Below, piece after piece: positions 45,932-54,181 of a DNA stretch of 64,000 nt (within the stretch, counting starts at the first letter, position 1; each line of letters starts with the position of its first letter). The DNA comes from Paeniglutamicibacter terrestris (GTDB lineage Bacteria > Actinomycetota > Actinomycetes > Actinomycetales > Micrococcaceae). Below the pieces are notes generated by a model. The model did no database searches, had not been told where the DNA came from, and saw only the letters and a list, made by a program, of their open reading frames with translations. The translations under genes and the position numbers were made by a program. The stretch spans positions 60,695-124,694 of the forward strand of contig NZ_JAAWVT010000010.1 in NCBI RefSeq assembly GCF_012271785.1, read 5' to 3'.

Positions 45932-47716
45932 ATGGGGTTCATGAAGACGTCGGCAGAACTCGTGGCCGCGGTGTTTGAATCCATCAACGCCGCAGCGGGT
46001 ACCGATTCGCGGACCGGGCAAGCCCCCAGCAGCGAATCCGTACCCGTGGATCCGCTACGGAAACTTGCCTTATTACAGTTGGCCATCAATGCAGCGATGA
46101 ACGATGCAGCTGCCAGTGTGCATGGGTCACCGGTGCGGGCCGCAGCTTTGACTCAGCTGGCCGAAGGTATCTACCGCAGCGGTTCCCACGGCCAGATTTT
46201 GGCCGCCGGCGCCTGTGCTGAGACCGAGGCAAACACGCTCACAGAGTCCTGCCTCAGTGCTTTGAATCAGACCCTAGCCAACCTGGGAGACTTCGCCTCA
46301 GGAGCGGTAACGCTTCCGCCCGACGCTGTCACCGGTGCGGACCGTAAGCCGCTGCATCACGATCCGGCCGAATTCCTGAAGACCCAACTTCATCTCGGCT
46401 ACTTCCAAGCCCAGCACCGTATCAACAGCAGTAAACGGCTGACCTACCACCGCGGGATTAGCGGTGCTCTCAACCCGCCGACCTGTCCGCATCTGGCTCA
46501 GATTTTGGCCCAGGGTGCGATTGATCCGCGAATGGTGGCTAACGCAGCCGCAAAATTTGTCGCCCTCGATCCGGCACTCGATGCTCAGCCCGACCCCGCA
46601 GCTGCACGTTCCGGCCTTGAAGCGCGCATTGCCCGTACGTTGGCCACTGCAGATGAGGCAACGGTCGGAAAATTCATTAAGCAAGAGCGAATCAGACTCG
46701 AAACCTCCATCACCGAACGCGCTGAGGAGCTCACCGCGCGCTTCTTGGGGCTTCGATTCCGTGGCGACAAGCCCACAGGATTCCTCTGGGAAATGACCGT
46801 TGACGCCGAAGGACATGAACTGCTCTGCACCATGGCCGATGATCTAAACAACCCACGCACCGCATCGGGCAAGCCCACTCAAGCCCCGCGTTCGGGGACC
46901 GGCACTACCGCTGAGCGCAGCGTTTCCGCTGACATCGGACAAATCGAGACGAATGCGGCCGACCAGCCACCATTGATTCCTGCGTGGGCCGTGAATCCGG
47001 ATATGCCCGAGGCATTGCGGCCACGGGCAGGCTTCACCGATGTCGGGCAACGACCCAGTGGAGTGGACCCATGGGGGTTTGGGATCCCAGATCTCTTGGT
47101 AGGGGAGAGCCCAGAAGCAGCCAATGCCCGCCGCCGGGCTCAACACCTTGGCCAGGCCGTGCTTGACTCCATCCGTTCTAGTCTTGATCCAGAAACTCCC
47201 CATGGCCCGAATACGCCGATGAGATCTCGGGTAGAACTGCTCGTGATGGTTGATTACGATGTGCTTACCGGATTGTCACAGAAGCCCGGGATCACGGCTC
47301 GAGGTGAAAAGATCTCCGCCGCCGAAGCCAGACGCCTGGCATGCAACGCTGGAATTCTGCCCATCGTTATGGGCGGCGCAAGCCAACCACTTGATTTAGG
47401 CCAACGACGACGCTTCTTCTCAAGGGCACAAAAGCGCGCCATTTCAGCGCGTGATCGCGGGTGCGCTAACCCTGGCTGCTCCATGCCTCCACATCGCAGC
47501 GAAGTGCACCATATCGTGCCGTTCTCCCAAGGCGGTAAGACCGACATTGGCAATGGCCTGCTCCTATGTATTCGTTGCCATACGGCTTTCCACGCCGGAC
47601 ATTTCACCATCAGGGTGATCGATGGCCTTCCGTATGTGGTGTTGCCCAAATCGCGGGACCCGATTCAAAGGCCAATGCGGAACTGGGTCTTTCATCCGGA
47701 AGCCGCAGCAGCCTGA
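45932..47716 (+). CDS. DUF222 domain / HNH endonuclease protein (REP13E12-like)
   Basis: The 594-residue protein combines an N-terminal helical DUF222 region (residues ~60-330) with a C-terminal HNH nuclease fold. The latter shows RDRGCANPGC, HHIVPFSQGGKTDIGNGLLL (catalytic His and Asn) and CIRCHTAFHAG, whose four Cys should bind zinc. Such genes are multicopy in actinobacteria and behave like mobile or selfish elements, but no inverted repeats mark the ends here. It separates the Nif3 gene from the coiled-coil gene. ATG 45932 or 45941 may be the start. Confidence 0.88.
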   Translation: MGFMKTSAELVAAVFESINAAAGTDSRTGQAPSSESVPVDPLRKLALLQLAINAAMNDAAASVHGSPVRAAALTQLAEGIYRSGSHGQILAAGACAETEANTLTESCLSALNQTLANLGDFASGAVTLPPDAVTGADRKPLHHDPAEFLKTQLHLGYFQAQHRINSSKRLTYHRGISGALNPPTCPHLAQILAQGAIDPRMVANAAAKFVALDPALDAQPDPAAARSGLEARIARTLATADEATVGKFIKQERIRLETSITERAEELTARFLGLRFRGDKPTGFLWEMTVDAEGHELLCTMADDLNNPRTASGKPTQAPRSGTGTTAERSVSADIGQIETNAADQPPLIPAWAVNPDMPEALRPRAGFTDVGQRPSGVDPWGFGIPDLLVGESPEAANARRRAQHLGQAVLDSIRSSLDPETPHGPNTPMRSRVELLVMVDYDVLTGLSQKPGITARGEKISAAEARRLACNAGILPIVMGGASQPLDLGQRRRFFSRAQKRAISARDRGCANPGCSMPPHRSEVHHIVPFSQGGKTDIGNGLLLCIRCHTAFHAGHFTIRVIDGLPYVVLPKSRDPIQRPMRNWVFHPEAAAA

Positions 47717-47935
47717 CCCCCTCCTCACCCGTCGCCGCGCAGCGCAAGGCAGAAACCTGTCGCAAGTGCAGCCCTCCACCGTCACGCTCCGAGACCTGCC
47801 CAGTTGCCCCATTGGTTCGGCGGGTCAGATGCGGCGCCAAGTTGCGCAACTGACTACTGTTAGGGCTAAGCGGTCCTTGATCGCTGGATCATTATGAGGA
47901 TTGGCAGCGCCACGGCGCGCACAGCGGAGGACAGC

Positions 47936-48670
47936 ATGGCAAAGGCAGCACCAGCGGAACAGCTTCGACTCTTGGACGTAGCAGGACTTGACTCGGAAAT
48001 TACCAAGCTCACCCACCAGATCGATGTGGCGAAAGCGGACGCAGATCTTGCTGCTGCACATACCGCGCTTACGGAGGCGCGCGCTGCTGAAGCTGAGGTC
48101 AAGCAGGAATTAGATTCCGCAGCAGCAGCTCTGAAGGCATCGGAACTGGCGGTTGAAAAGGTTGCCGCCCACATCGCCAAGGATCAGGCGCGCATTAACT
48201 CGAATTCCGGAACTGCCACCGATCTGATGGCCCTGTCCCACGAGATTGACTCGCTAACGGTGCGCCGCAACGAACTTGAAGACAATGAGCTTGAACTCAT
48301 GGGCACCCTTGAGGAAGTTCAAGAGCAGGCAGCCGTCGTCGCCGCAGAAACGGCAGCCAAGCTCAGCGATCACGATCAGCACCTTGCGCGCCGCGACGCA
48401 GCGGTGAAAGAGATTCAGGACCAGCTGGCCACAACGAAAGCCGCTCGCGCAGAACTTGTAGGTACTTTTGAGGAATCGCTCATCAACACGTACGAACGAC
48501 TACGCACTCGCAACGGCGTTGGCGCTGCACGTCTGTTCCATGGAACTTCCGAGGCCAGCGGCATGGCGCTGGCCCCCGGTGACCTGAGCGAAATCAAGGC
48601 AGCTGCGGCCGATGACATTGTCTTCTGCCCGGACACCGGTGCCATTCTGGTGCGCAGCACCGAGTGGTAG
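47936..48670 (+). CDS. Coiled-coil protein of the C4 zinc-ribbon (zf-RING_7) family lacking most zinc cysteines
   Basis: The 244-residue protein has a long Ala/Glu-rich coiled coil (residues ~15-170) followed by the C-terminal domain that is usually a four-Cys zinc ribbon. Here the first Cys pair is replaced by the segment FHGTSEASGMALAPGDLSEI, and only one Cys remains in IVFCPDTGAILVRS. Metal binding is therefore probably lost. ATG 47936 has GAGGA upstream. The VOC gene overlaps its end by seven bases, so the two are coupled. Confidence 0.82.
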   Translation: MAKAAPAEQLRLLDVAGLDSEITKLTHQIDVAKADADLAAAHTALTEARAAEAEVKQELDSAAAALKASELAVEKVAAHIAKDQARINSNSGTATDLMALSHEIDSLTVRRNELEDNELELMGTLEEVQEQAAVVAAETAAKLSDHDQHLARRDAAVKEIQDQLATTKAARAELVGTFEESLINTYERLRTRNGVGAARLFHGTSEASGMALAPGDLSEIKAAAADDIVFCPDTGAILVRSTEW

Positions 48671-49191
48671 AAAAAGCCGACCCGAAAGTATCTGGCCCAG
48701 ATGTCGCCGCCGACTCCGGCGTGTCCGGAGAACGGCGTGCGTCAAGGTTGCATCACGTAGAAATCTGGGTTCGGGATTTGGCGGACGCGCGGGCCACACT
48801 CGGCTGGCTTTTTGAGGAACTTGGCTACGTAGCGGGGGAGCCGTGGGCTTGCGGAGTGAGCTACCGCGGCACCGACGAATACATAGTTCTGGAAGCCGGT
48901 CCCGACGTGCTCGCTGAACCCCACCGCCGTCGGGCTCCGGGGGTGAACCACCTGGCGTTCGTGGCTGGTGATGCCATACGTGTTGATGAGCTCACCACAC
49001 TCGCACTAGATCGCGGGTTCAAGCTGCTCTTCGCCAAGGATCATCCGTTTGCCGGGGGACCGGATCACTATGCCGCTTATCTTGAAGATGCTACCCGCTT
49101 TGAGATTGAGTTGGTGGCCGATGGCTTCGACTCTGCGGCCGAATTGATTCCAGGCGTTGAACCTACTGCTGAAAATTGCCCGGCAACATAA
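48664..49191 (+). CDS. VOC (glyoxalase/bleomycin resistance) superfamily protein
   Basis: The 175-residue protein has an N-terminal extension of ~25 residues and one VOC module: LHHVEIWVRDLADARATLGW at its start, GVNHLAFVAGD in the middle and a YAAYLEDATRFEIELV ending, where His and Glu are the usual metal ligands. The substrate is unknown. The GTG start overlaps the preceding coiled-coil gene. Confidence 0.82.
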   Translation: MVEKADPKVSGPDVAADSGVSGERRASRLHHVEIWVRDLADARATLGWLFEELGYVAGEPWACGVSYRGTDEYIVLEAGPDVLAEPHRRRAPGVNHLAFVAGDAIRVDELTTLALDRGFKLLFAKDHPFAGGPDHYAAYLEDATRFEIELVADGFDSAAELIPGVEPTAENCPAT

Positions 49192-49230
49192 ATGCCGTGC
49201 CGGTGGTGCATCTCCGGTGAAGCGGCATCG

Positions 49231-50019
49231 TTAGCTGCCGACGGCTCGGAAGGCGTGGTCCTCGGGCAAGATGATATTCAGTTGGTGGGACTTTTTCGCG
49301 GTGCCCGTAACGAGTTCAGCATCCCAGCGTTCGCGGGCGGCGACCAGCAGTTCCTCGGCGGTCCTCACCTCCTGCTTACGGGTCAGCAGATGAGCGGCAA
49401 ATTCACCGCGGGTGTGTTTCGCGAAGTGGGAAACGACTTTGCGCACTCCTCCGCGCAGCTGGAACACGGAAACTGTGACCGTTGTTTCGACCGGTGGCAC
49501 CCACGCTGCGGCATACGTGCTGGAACGGCAATCGATCACCAATTCATCTCCCGCGCGAGCATTAAGCGAAGGCGTAAGCTTTGGTTTCCACCAACTAGCC
49601 AGTTTGCCGATGGCCGGAAGATTCACTGACATCGAGAGCCGGTAGGCCGGAATCCGATCGGCAAAACCAACGGCACCCCATAAGGCAGAGATGACCAAAA
49701 TGGAGGCATCGGCTCGACGGCGGGCTTCGGCATCGAGGCGTTCGTAGCCAAGCGCCTCGTAAAGCACACCGGTATAGACGGTGTGTGCGGCAGCGGCCGG
49801 CTCTGTATGGAGTCCGATGTTGCGGACTACTTCGGCCACCAATGACTTGCCGACACCCAGTAGTTCGAGTGCATTCTCCGAGCTGGAAACTTCAGCCAAG
49901 GCCGAGAGCAGTTGATGCCTGTACGGATTCAATTCCGCAAACTGCAGAGTCTCAGCGTCGAAGGGAGCACCGTTTTCGGCAGGTTGTTTGCCCTCTGAGG
50001 GCGGAAGCAGAATCAGCAC
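49231..50019 (-). CDS. yaaA: YaaA family peroxide stress protein
   Basis: The 262-residue protein matches YaaA (DUF328): MLILLPPSEGK at the N-terminus, VYTGVLYEALGYE, ISALWGAVGFADRIPAYRLS and a C-terminal HFAKHTRGEFAAHLL. In E. coli YaaA lowers free iron under peroxide stress and has a DNA-binding fold. It is convergent with the VOC gene and upstream of rnpB in the opposite direction. Confidence 0.92.
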   Translation of the reverse strand: MLILLPPSEGKQPAENGAPFDAETLQFAELNPYRHQLLSALAEVSSSENALELLGVGKSLVAEVVRNIGLHTEPAAAAHTVYTGVLYEALGYERLDAEARRRADASILVISALWGAVGFADRIPAYRLSMSVNLPAIGKLASWWKPKLTPSLNARAGDELVIDCRSSTYAAAWVPPVETTVTVSVFQLRGGVRKVVSHFAKHTRGEFAAHLLTRKQEVRTAEELLVAARERWDAELVTGTAKKSHQLNIILPEDHAFRAVGS

Positions 50020-50161
50020 CCATCAAGCCTAGTCGGAGGTGGGGGCATTCTCTTATTTGCCTCCCGCTGTTATACGCAACGGCTGGTGGTGATCCCTTCG
50101 TTTGGTGCTGAGGAGCTGTTCATCTGGTTAGGTGCACACTCAAATACGACTAGACTTGTTT

Positions 50162-50536
50162 GCTGGACGGGATGGCCAGACGATCGCGTGTCACGTAAGT
50201 GGCCCGAGGAACGTCCGGGCTCCACAGAACAGGGTGGTGGGTAACGCCCACTCGGGGTAACCCGCAGGCTAGTGCCACAGAGAATAGACCGCCCGCATTC
50301 ATGCGGGTAAGGGTGAAACGGTGGTGTAAGAGACCACCAGCATTCCAGGTGACTGGAATGGCTTGGTAAACCCCACCCGGAGCAAGGTCAGACAGACTAC
50401 TGGGTTGTTCGCTCTATGTAGTCGGGTGGACCGCTTGAGGGTGCCGGCAACGGTACTCCTAGATAGATGATCGCCGCCGCGATTCGGGTAACCGACCGCG
50501 GTACAAAACCCGGCGTACGCGCCATCCCGTCCATTC
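50162..50536 (+). ncRNA. rnpB: RNase P RNA (class A)
   Basis: The RNA is the catalytic part of RNase P, which matures tRNA 5' ends. Helix P1 is TGGACGGGATGGC (50164-50176) paired with 50521-50533. The conserved P4 core GAGGAACGTCCGGGCTCC, the CACAGAGAATAGACCGCC region, GGGTGAAACGGTGGTGTAAG and GAGCAAGGTCAGACAG are all present. A TAGACT box at 50151-50156 is a plausible -10 element. The 3' end is the attachment site of the adjacent prophage remnant, and the element supplies the sequence after it without breaking the gene. Confidence 0.95.
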
Positions 50537-50545
50537 AATCCGCCT
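50512..50545 (+). repeat. Attachment-site repeat A, in the rnpB 3' end
   Basis: These 34 bases recur at 60596-60629 with one mismatch, and the 20-base core (50518-50537) recurs at 61424-61443. Each copy is followed by a different terminator hairpin. This is what repeated integration into the rnpB 3' end would leave. Confidence 0.85.
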
Positions 50546-50582
50546 GTAGTCCTTATGTTTATAAGGGATGCAGGCTGTTTTG
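50542..50582 (+). terminator. Terminator of rnpB, element-borne copy
   Basis: A GC-closed hairpin (GCCTG at 50542-50546 with CAGGC at 50571-50575, with an inner TCCTTA/TAAGGGA stem) is followed by TGTTTT. Its sequence differs from the hairpins behind repeats B and C. Confidence 0.8.
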
Positions 50583-50720
50583 TACAGTCTCAACTTGGAG
50601 TCTAATAGCCCCCAAAAGCCCGGCGTGTCGCGCCTCATCCGCTACAAAACCGCTACAGAATCCGCTCACTTTTCGAGGTGGGAATCGAAGCCTAGTTCTA
50701 TCCTGTCGGAAGCGCATCAT

Positions 50721-51023
50721 ATGTTCGTTCCCATGGAAAGTGTGGAAGTTCAGTTCACGACGGCTGGCCAGCCGTTGAGGGTGCGTCGGCAGGGGCGCGT
50801 GTGGAATATAGTCGCCGAGCCTACACGATGGTTCGAACGGTTCAACTGGTTGGAGTCTGAGCTGCGTGCGCCTAAGATTTCCCCGTTCCGGATCGATCCG
50901 CTTGTGTGGCAGGTCCAAGTCTCATTGGGTGCCAGGACATCGGAGCCGGTCACGTGGGAGCTGATCCATCATGCGCCCACCGGCGGCTGGCGCGTTCGGG
51001 AACCGAAACTGGCTGCGGCATAG
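50721..51023 (+). CDS. Small protein, possibly DUF6504-like
   Basis: The 100-residue protein starts at ATG 50721 (MFVPMESVEVQFT) and contains a strand-rich part, PLRVRRQGRVWNIVAEPTRW, then IDPLVWQVQVSLG. This loosely resembles DUF6504 proteins, which elsewhere accompany translesion polymerase genes. No such genes are here. It is the first gene inside the element, transcribed away from rnpB. Function unknown. Confidence 0.5.
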   Translation: MFVPMESVEVQFTTAGQPLRVRRQGRVWNIVAEPTRWFERFNWLESELRAPKISPFRIDPLVWQVQVSLGARTSEPVTWELIHHAPTGGWRVREPKLAAA

Positions 51024-51205
51024 CCCAGAACAGCCGCACCATCATCGCCAAGGCGGGCTATTCGCACACCCCCTCATTCAACTGATATTTGATTTGTGCG
51101 CGGAAATTATTCTGCAGGCTGTCTAGCGGCCTGGGATATGATCACTCACATGAGAGACTCGCTCGTCATAGAACGCAAGCACAACTCGACATCACCGAGC
51201 AGTAA

Positions 51206-52183
51206 ATGAGCGGCGTCAATGACCTGGCCCAAAGGGTTGGTCTCGTTGCGCTTACACAAGCGGAAGTCGACGAATGGTTAGTTGAGGCGCTCATCGCCCT
51301 ACTCCATCCGTTGGACCCGACTCGTGTCCAGCTGCTTGTCGGGAAGAACTCTCTTGATCAGAAACGGGCACTCGTTAAAGATCTGACCGGGCAATCTGGT
51401 TTTCCCATAGATACTGAAGTTTCTCCGGGCATGAGTCTTCGTCAGCTTCTCGCTGAGATCAAAAAGCTAAATGATATGAGGGACCGTGTCGTCCACTCGT
51501 ACTATGAGCGAGGCGAAGGGGACCAGAAGCGCTTGTTCCGCAGTCGTAAACCGGCCCACGAATCCGTGACGATTGACGAGATCGATGAACTGATTGCCGG
51601 GCTGGAATCCTGCGTTGGAGGCCTCCGCACCTTAGTGGAGCAACTGTCGAAGCGCGCCGAGGGCGAACGTGAAGCCATGGTGACGTGGGACAACGCATTG
51701 AGTGGCGTGCATGAGGTCATTCTGGGCGGTCACTTGGAAGAACGAAAGATGCTATCTCCTATTGTGGACGCGGTTGGCAATGGCGCCCCCATCTACTTGC
51801 GTATCCGCGGGTTGCACCGGGAGTTCGTAGGACCTGAAGCAACGGTTGGCAATGGAGAATTTCTGGCGAAAATTGATCCGGGAACCTGGCGTGCCGTTAT
51901 TACTTCATCATCTGGTGAAGAAATGAGTTTTGGCGATACTGGATGGCGGGAAATAACTTCAATGGCGCAGGAAGAAGATCCGCAAATTGAATTCGCCGCT
52001 ATCCGCCGGATCGGCGACACCGTTAAGGTCTCGTTTGAAGGAGCCGGCTTGCCGACCGTGCCTGACACCGGCATGAGGGATCGCCTTGCCGAAAGGGCAT
52101 TTGGACGCAGATTGGTCAGTACGCACCAGATTCCTGCTTGGGCGGCTTCCATTAGTGGCTTCCAACCGAACGGATCTGACTAG
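51206..52183 (+). CDS. Unknown protein with a HEPN-like N-terminal motif
   Basis: I do not recognise this 325-residue soluble protein. Residues ~55-140 are helical and contain RDRVVH, an R-x4-H arrangement in LNDMRDRVVHSYYE that recalls HEPN ribonuclease domains. The C-terminal half (from ~residue 180) is rich in beta strands. It is a stand-alone cargo gene between the attachment site and the phage lysis genes, a usual position for genes that change host behaviour or block other phages. A terminator follows at 52232. Confidence 0.55.
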   Translation: MSGVNDLAQRVGLVALTQAEVDEWLVEALIALLHPLDPTRVQLLVGKNSLDQKRALVKDLTGQSGFPIDTEVSPGMSLRQLLAEIKKLNDMRDRVVHSYYERGEGDQKRLFRSRKPAHESVTIDEIDELIAGLESCVGGLRTLVEQLSKRAEGEREAMVTWDNALSGVHEVILGGHLEERKMLSPIVDAVGNGAPIYLRIRGLHREFVGPEATVGNGEFLAKIDPGTWRAVITSSSGEEMSFGDTGWREITSMAQEEDPQIEFAAIRRIGDTVKVSFEGAGLPTVPDTGMRDRLAERAFGRRLVSTHQIPAWAASISGFQPNGSD

Positions 52184-52231
52184 TCGCGGGGCGAACTAGC
52201 GACCGAGTTTTGATCCTCCTGAGCGCACAAC

Positions 52232-52261
52232 TGCGCCCCACCTGGTGAGGGGTGGGGCGCA
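52232..52261 (+). terminator. Terminator after the HEPN-like gene
   Basis: A perfect 11-bp GC-rich stem (52232-52242 with 52251-52261) with an 8-base loop is followed by TTCG. It lies 48 bases after the stop. Confidence 0.75.
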
Positions 52262-52324
52262 TTCGTGGTTGCTGTAACATACCCACGATTTTGGGTGTGA
52301 CAATATTTTGCAGGCTTGAAACTT

Positions 52325-52576
52325 TTAGTCCTTCTTGTTTTGCTTTCTAAGGAACAGTGCCATGAGTGCGACGAACTCTGTAGTTATGATTCCTACAGCC
52401 CAGCCGTTTGCTCCGTAGAAGAGAGCGGCAATGCTTCCTCCGATGGCTACGGAAGTGATACAACCAGCCCAGATTTGTCCCCGCATCCAGTAAGTCATCC
52501 GACGATTTTCGAGGGCCTGATCGTGCACCATCGTTTCATACTCGATCTTCTGGTCGTGTGTCCGCTGCGAGATCAC
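52325..52576 (-). CDS. Small two-helix membrane protein, DUF2335-like (cargo operon 1, gene 3)
   Basis: The 83-residue protein has a charged helical N-terminus (HDQKIEYETMVHDQALENRR) and two transmembrane helices separated by a short turn (IWAGCITSVAIGGSIAALFY, then AVGIITTEFVALMALFL). The pattern resembles DUF2335 membrane proteins found in prophages, though the usual N-terminal part is missing. The GTG start overlaps the stop of the preceding gene by four bases (GTGA). As the membrane partner of two soluble proteins it could be the effector or anchor of the set. Confidence 0.6.
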   Translation of the reverse strand: MISQRTHDQKIEYETMVHDQALENRRMTYWMRGQIWAGCITSVAIGGSIAALFYGANGWAVGIITTEFVALMALFLRKQNKKD

Positions 52577-53049
52577 TCTTCACGACCTCCGATGTACCGC
52601 CGGTAGGAGTTGCGCCGGCGTTGAATTCTGTTCTGGACTTCTGCGTCAGATAGCTTCTTTGGCTTCTCAGATCCGAGAGTCATGATCGAGGTGGCCCCAT
52701 CAAGGAAAAGACTCACTTTTTGGCGAAAACTCAAGTTCGGATGTTGAATTCTGGTCACATCCTCACCGGCCCTACTTATTTGAGGAGTTGGAAACTGGGC
52801 CATGGCGGTCAGAGACACGTCTTGGACGCGGATCCGGGTACCAATTAGGCCAGTGACTTTCATTAGCTCTTCTTCAGCCCCTGCAAACCTGAAAACAGCT
52901 AATCCTTTATCCGCGTGTCCGACAGCAGGCAGTTCATCCACACGTAGATTAATTTCACGCAATGTGCCGGCTGATTCCACTAGGAGATTTGCAGCGTGCA
53001 GAATTGGCTGCTTGTCTTTTGATGGCATTGTCAAAGCGAAAGTGCTCAT
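52573..53049 (-). CDS. Unknown soluble protein (cargo operon 1, gene 2)
   Basis: The 158-residue protein has no signal peptide or membrane helix. The first ~110 residues look like a mixed alpha/beta domain (residues ~60-85 contain VTGLIGTRIRVQDVSLTAMA); the C-terminal 30 residues are strongly basic (NRIQRRRNSYRRYIGGRE). It overlaps its upstream and downstream genes by four bases each, so the three are translated together. I recognise no family. Confidence 0.6.
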   Translation of the reverse strand: MSTFALTMPSKDKQPILHAANLLVESAGTLREINLRVDELPAVGHADKGLAVFRFAGAEEELMKVTGLIGTRIRVQDVSLTAMAQFPTPQISRAGEDVTRIQHPNLSFRQKVSLFLDGATSIMTLGSEKPKKLSDAEVQNRIQRRRNSYRRYIGGREE

Positions 53050-53387
53050 TTGACATCATCTCCGAACGCGGACAGTTGAATAAAGGAGTCAAGAAACTCT
53101 CGGTTCCCTGCGACACCTACGCCTCTAAAATGGCACCGTGTAAATTGGCAATCTTCAAACCCCACAGCACCGAGAATCGATGTTCTTTCGGCATCAATTT
53201 CCCAGAGAAGACTCTCGGCGTTACCTTCGAACACGCATCCAGTGAGCTCAGTATTTCCTAAAAAAGTAATGACGGCAGGTCCTTGGATAATGCAGTCTTC
53301 AAAGTGCCCACCCTTGACAGGGTTCGAGGTGAGAGCCATATCAGCAGGTTTGAGGATCTGCGACCGTACTATATTTGAGCTCGTCAT
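53046..53387 (-). CDS. Small beta-helix-like protein (cargo operon 1, gene 1)
   Basis: The 113-residue protein starts at ATG 53387 (MTSSNIVRS). It contains spaced units of the type HFEDCIIQGPAVITFLGNTE, LTGCVFEGNAE and FEDCQFTRCHFRGVGVAGN, suggesting a short right-handed beta-helix related to pentapeptide-repeat proteins. The stop overlaps the ATG of gene 2 (ATGA). It is the first gene of the operon; a longer open frame to 53426 is possible. Function unknown. Confidence 0.6.
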   Translation of the reverse strand: MTSSNIVRSQILKPADMALTSNPVKGGHFEDCIIQGPAVITFLGNTELTGCVFEGNAESLLWEIDAERTSILGAVGFEDCQFTRCHFRGVGVAGNREFLDSFIQLSAFGDDVK

Positions 53388-53518
53388 ATGTCTATGATGC
53401 CCCATCGGTATGGGAACACACTGCATATTTCGCTCAGGCTAAGATTCTCGTCACATCACTCTCAACTTTCAGCGCCACACATTCTTAGCGATACTCATAT
53501 CAGCACCGCACACAACGA

Positions 53519-53548
53519 CTCCCCACCCTCACGAATGAGGGCGGGGAG
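53519..53548 (-). terminator. Terminator of the phage lysis genes
   Basis: A 13-bp stem with one mismatch (53519-53531 with 53536-53548) and loop CGAA lies just downstream of the holin stop on the minus strand. It separates the lysis cassette from cargo operon 1. Confidence 0.8.
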
Positions 53549-53555
53549 CTATTGA

Positions 53556-53870
53556 TTACTGATCGTCCGTTAGGGATTCGTCAACTTCGTGCTTGCCATC
53601 GTTGCCGCGTAATGCAGCGATGTTCTTGACGATGGTACTGAACACGAGCTGCTGCAGGCCGTAGATGATGAGGAAGGCCGGGAGGAGCTGCCGCTCTGCC
53701 AGCGCGCCCGAGGCCATGAGATAGCCGATAGCGATAAACAGCGATACCAGGACAGGCAAGCCCACCTTGATCAGGGTGGGCCAGCCCGGTTGCTTCCGCC
53801 ACTGGATGACGACGGGGGAGATGATTGCGAACACTGCGGTAATGACGGTGGTGAGTAGTTCGGTTTCGAT
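53556..53870 (-). CDS. Phage holin-like membrane protein, possibly starting at ATC
   Basis: The protein has two transmembrane helices (TTVITAVFAIISPVVIQW, then IKVGLPVLVSLFIAIGYLMA, with further hydrophobic residues up to ~85) and a charged C-terminal tail. It follows the endolysin genes, the usual holin position. The only standard start (GTG 53834) lies inside the first helix and has no ribosome binding site. In contrast, AGGAG sits five bases before an in-frame ATC at 53870, which would give a complete 104-residue holin. The rare start is inference. Confidence 0.6.
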   Translation of the reverse strand: METELLTTVITAVFAIISPVVIQWRKQPGWPTLIKVGLPVLVSLFIAIGYLMASGALAERQLLPAFLIIYGLQQLVFSTIVKNIAALRGNDGKHEVDESLTDDQ

Positions 53871-53878
53871 GTTGGCTC

Positions 53879-54181
53879 CTAGAGTCCGAGTGAGTTCTGT
53901 GTCTTGTGGCCTGCGATGCCGTCGACGTACAGGCCCTTGCGGCCCTGCCAGTCACGGATGTTGGCGGTGGTCTGCGCGCCCTTGAAACCGTCGACGATCT
54001 GCATGGTGTAGCCCTTATCTCGGAGGGCTTGCTGGATGCGTTCGTTGAGCTCGAATACTTCCTGAGTCTTCGGCCCCCACTTGCCGTCCACGTGGAGGCC
54101 GTGGGCCTTCTGGAAGACCTTGACGCCAGCCTTCATGAGGTTGCCGTCGACGCCGTCCTGACGGCCAACATGGATGCCCAT
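53879..54181 (-). CDS. Peptidoglycan-binding tail of the endolysin, separated by an in-frame TAG
   Basis: The 100-residue product consists of two peptidoglycan-binding (PG_binding_1) units, VFQKAHGLHVDGKWGPKTQ and IRDWQGRKGLYVDGIAGHKT. Its ATG directly follows the TAG stop of the amidase gene, in the same frame. The residues before the stop (NTAIQTALT) complete the first helix of the first unit. It is therefore the cut-off end of a 453-residue endolysin or a separately made binding subunit. No ribosome binding site is visible before the ATG. Confidence 0.75.
   Translation of the reverse strand: MGIHVGRQDGVDGNLMKAGVKVFQKAHGLHVDGKWGPKTQEVFELNERIQQALRDKGYTMQIVDGFKGAQTTANIRDWQGRKGLYVDGIAGHKTQNSLGL

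Noticed and set aside
50299..50538. Minus-strand frame across rnpB
   Set aside because: The region is a clear RNase P RNA; the open frame is incidental.
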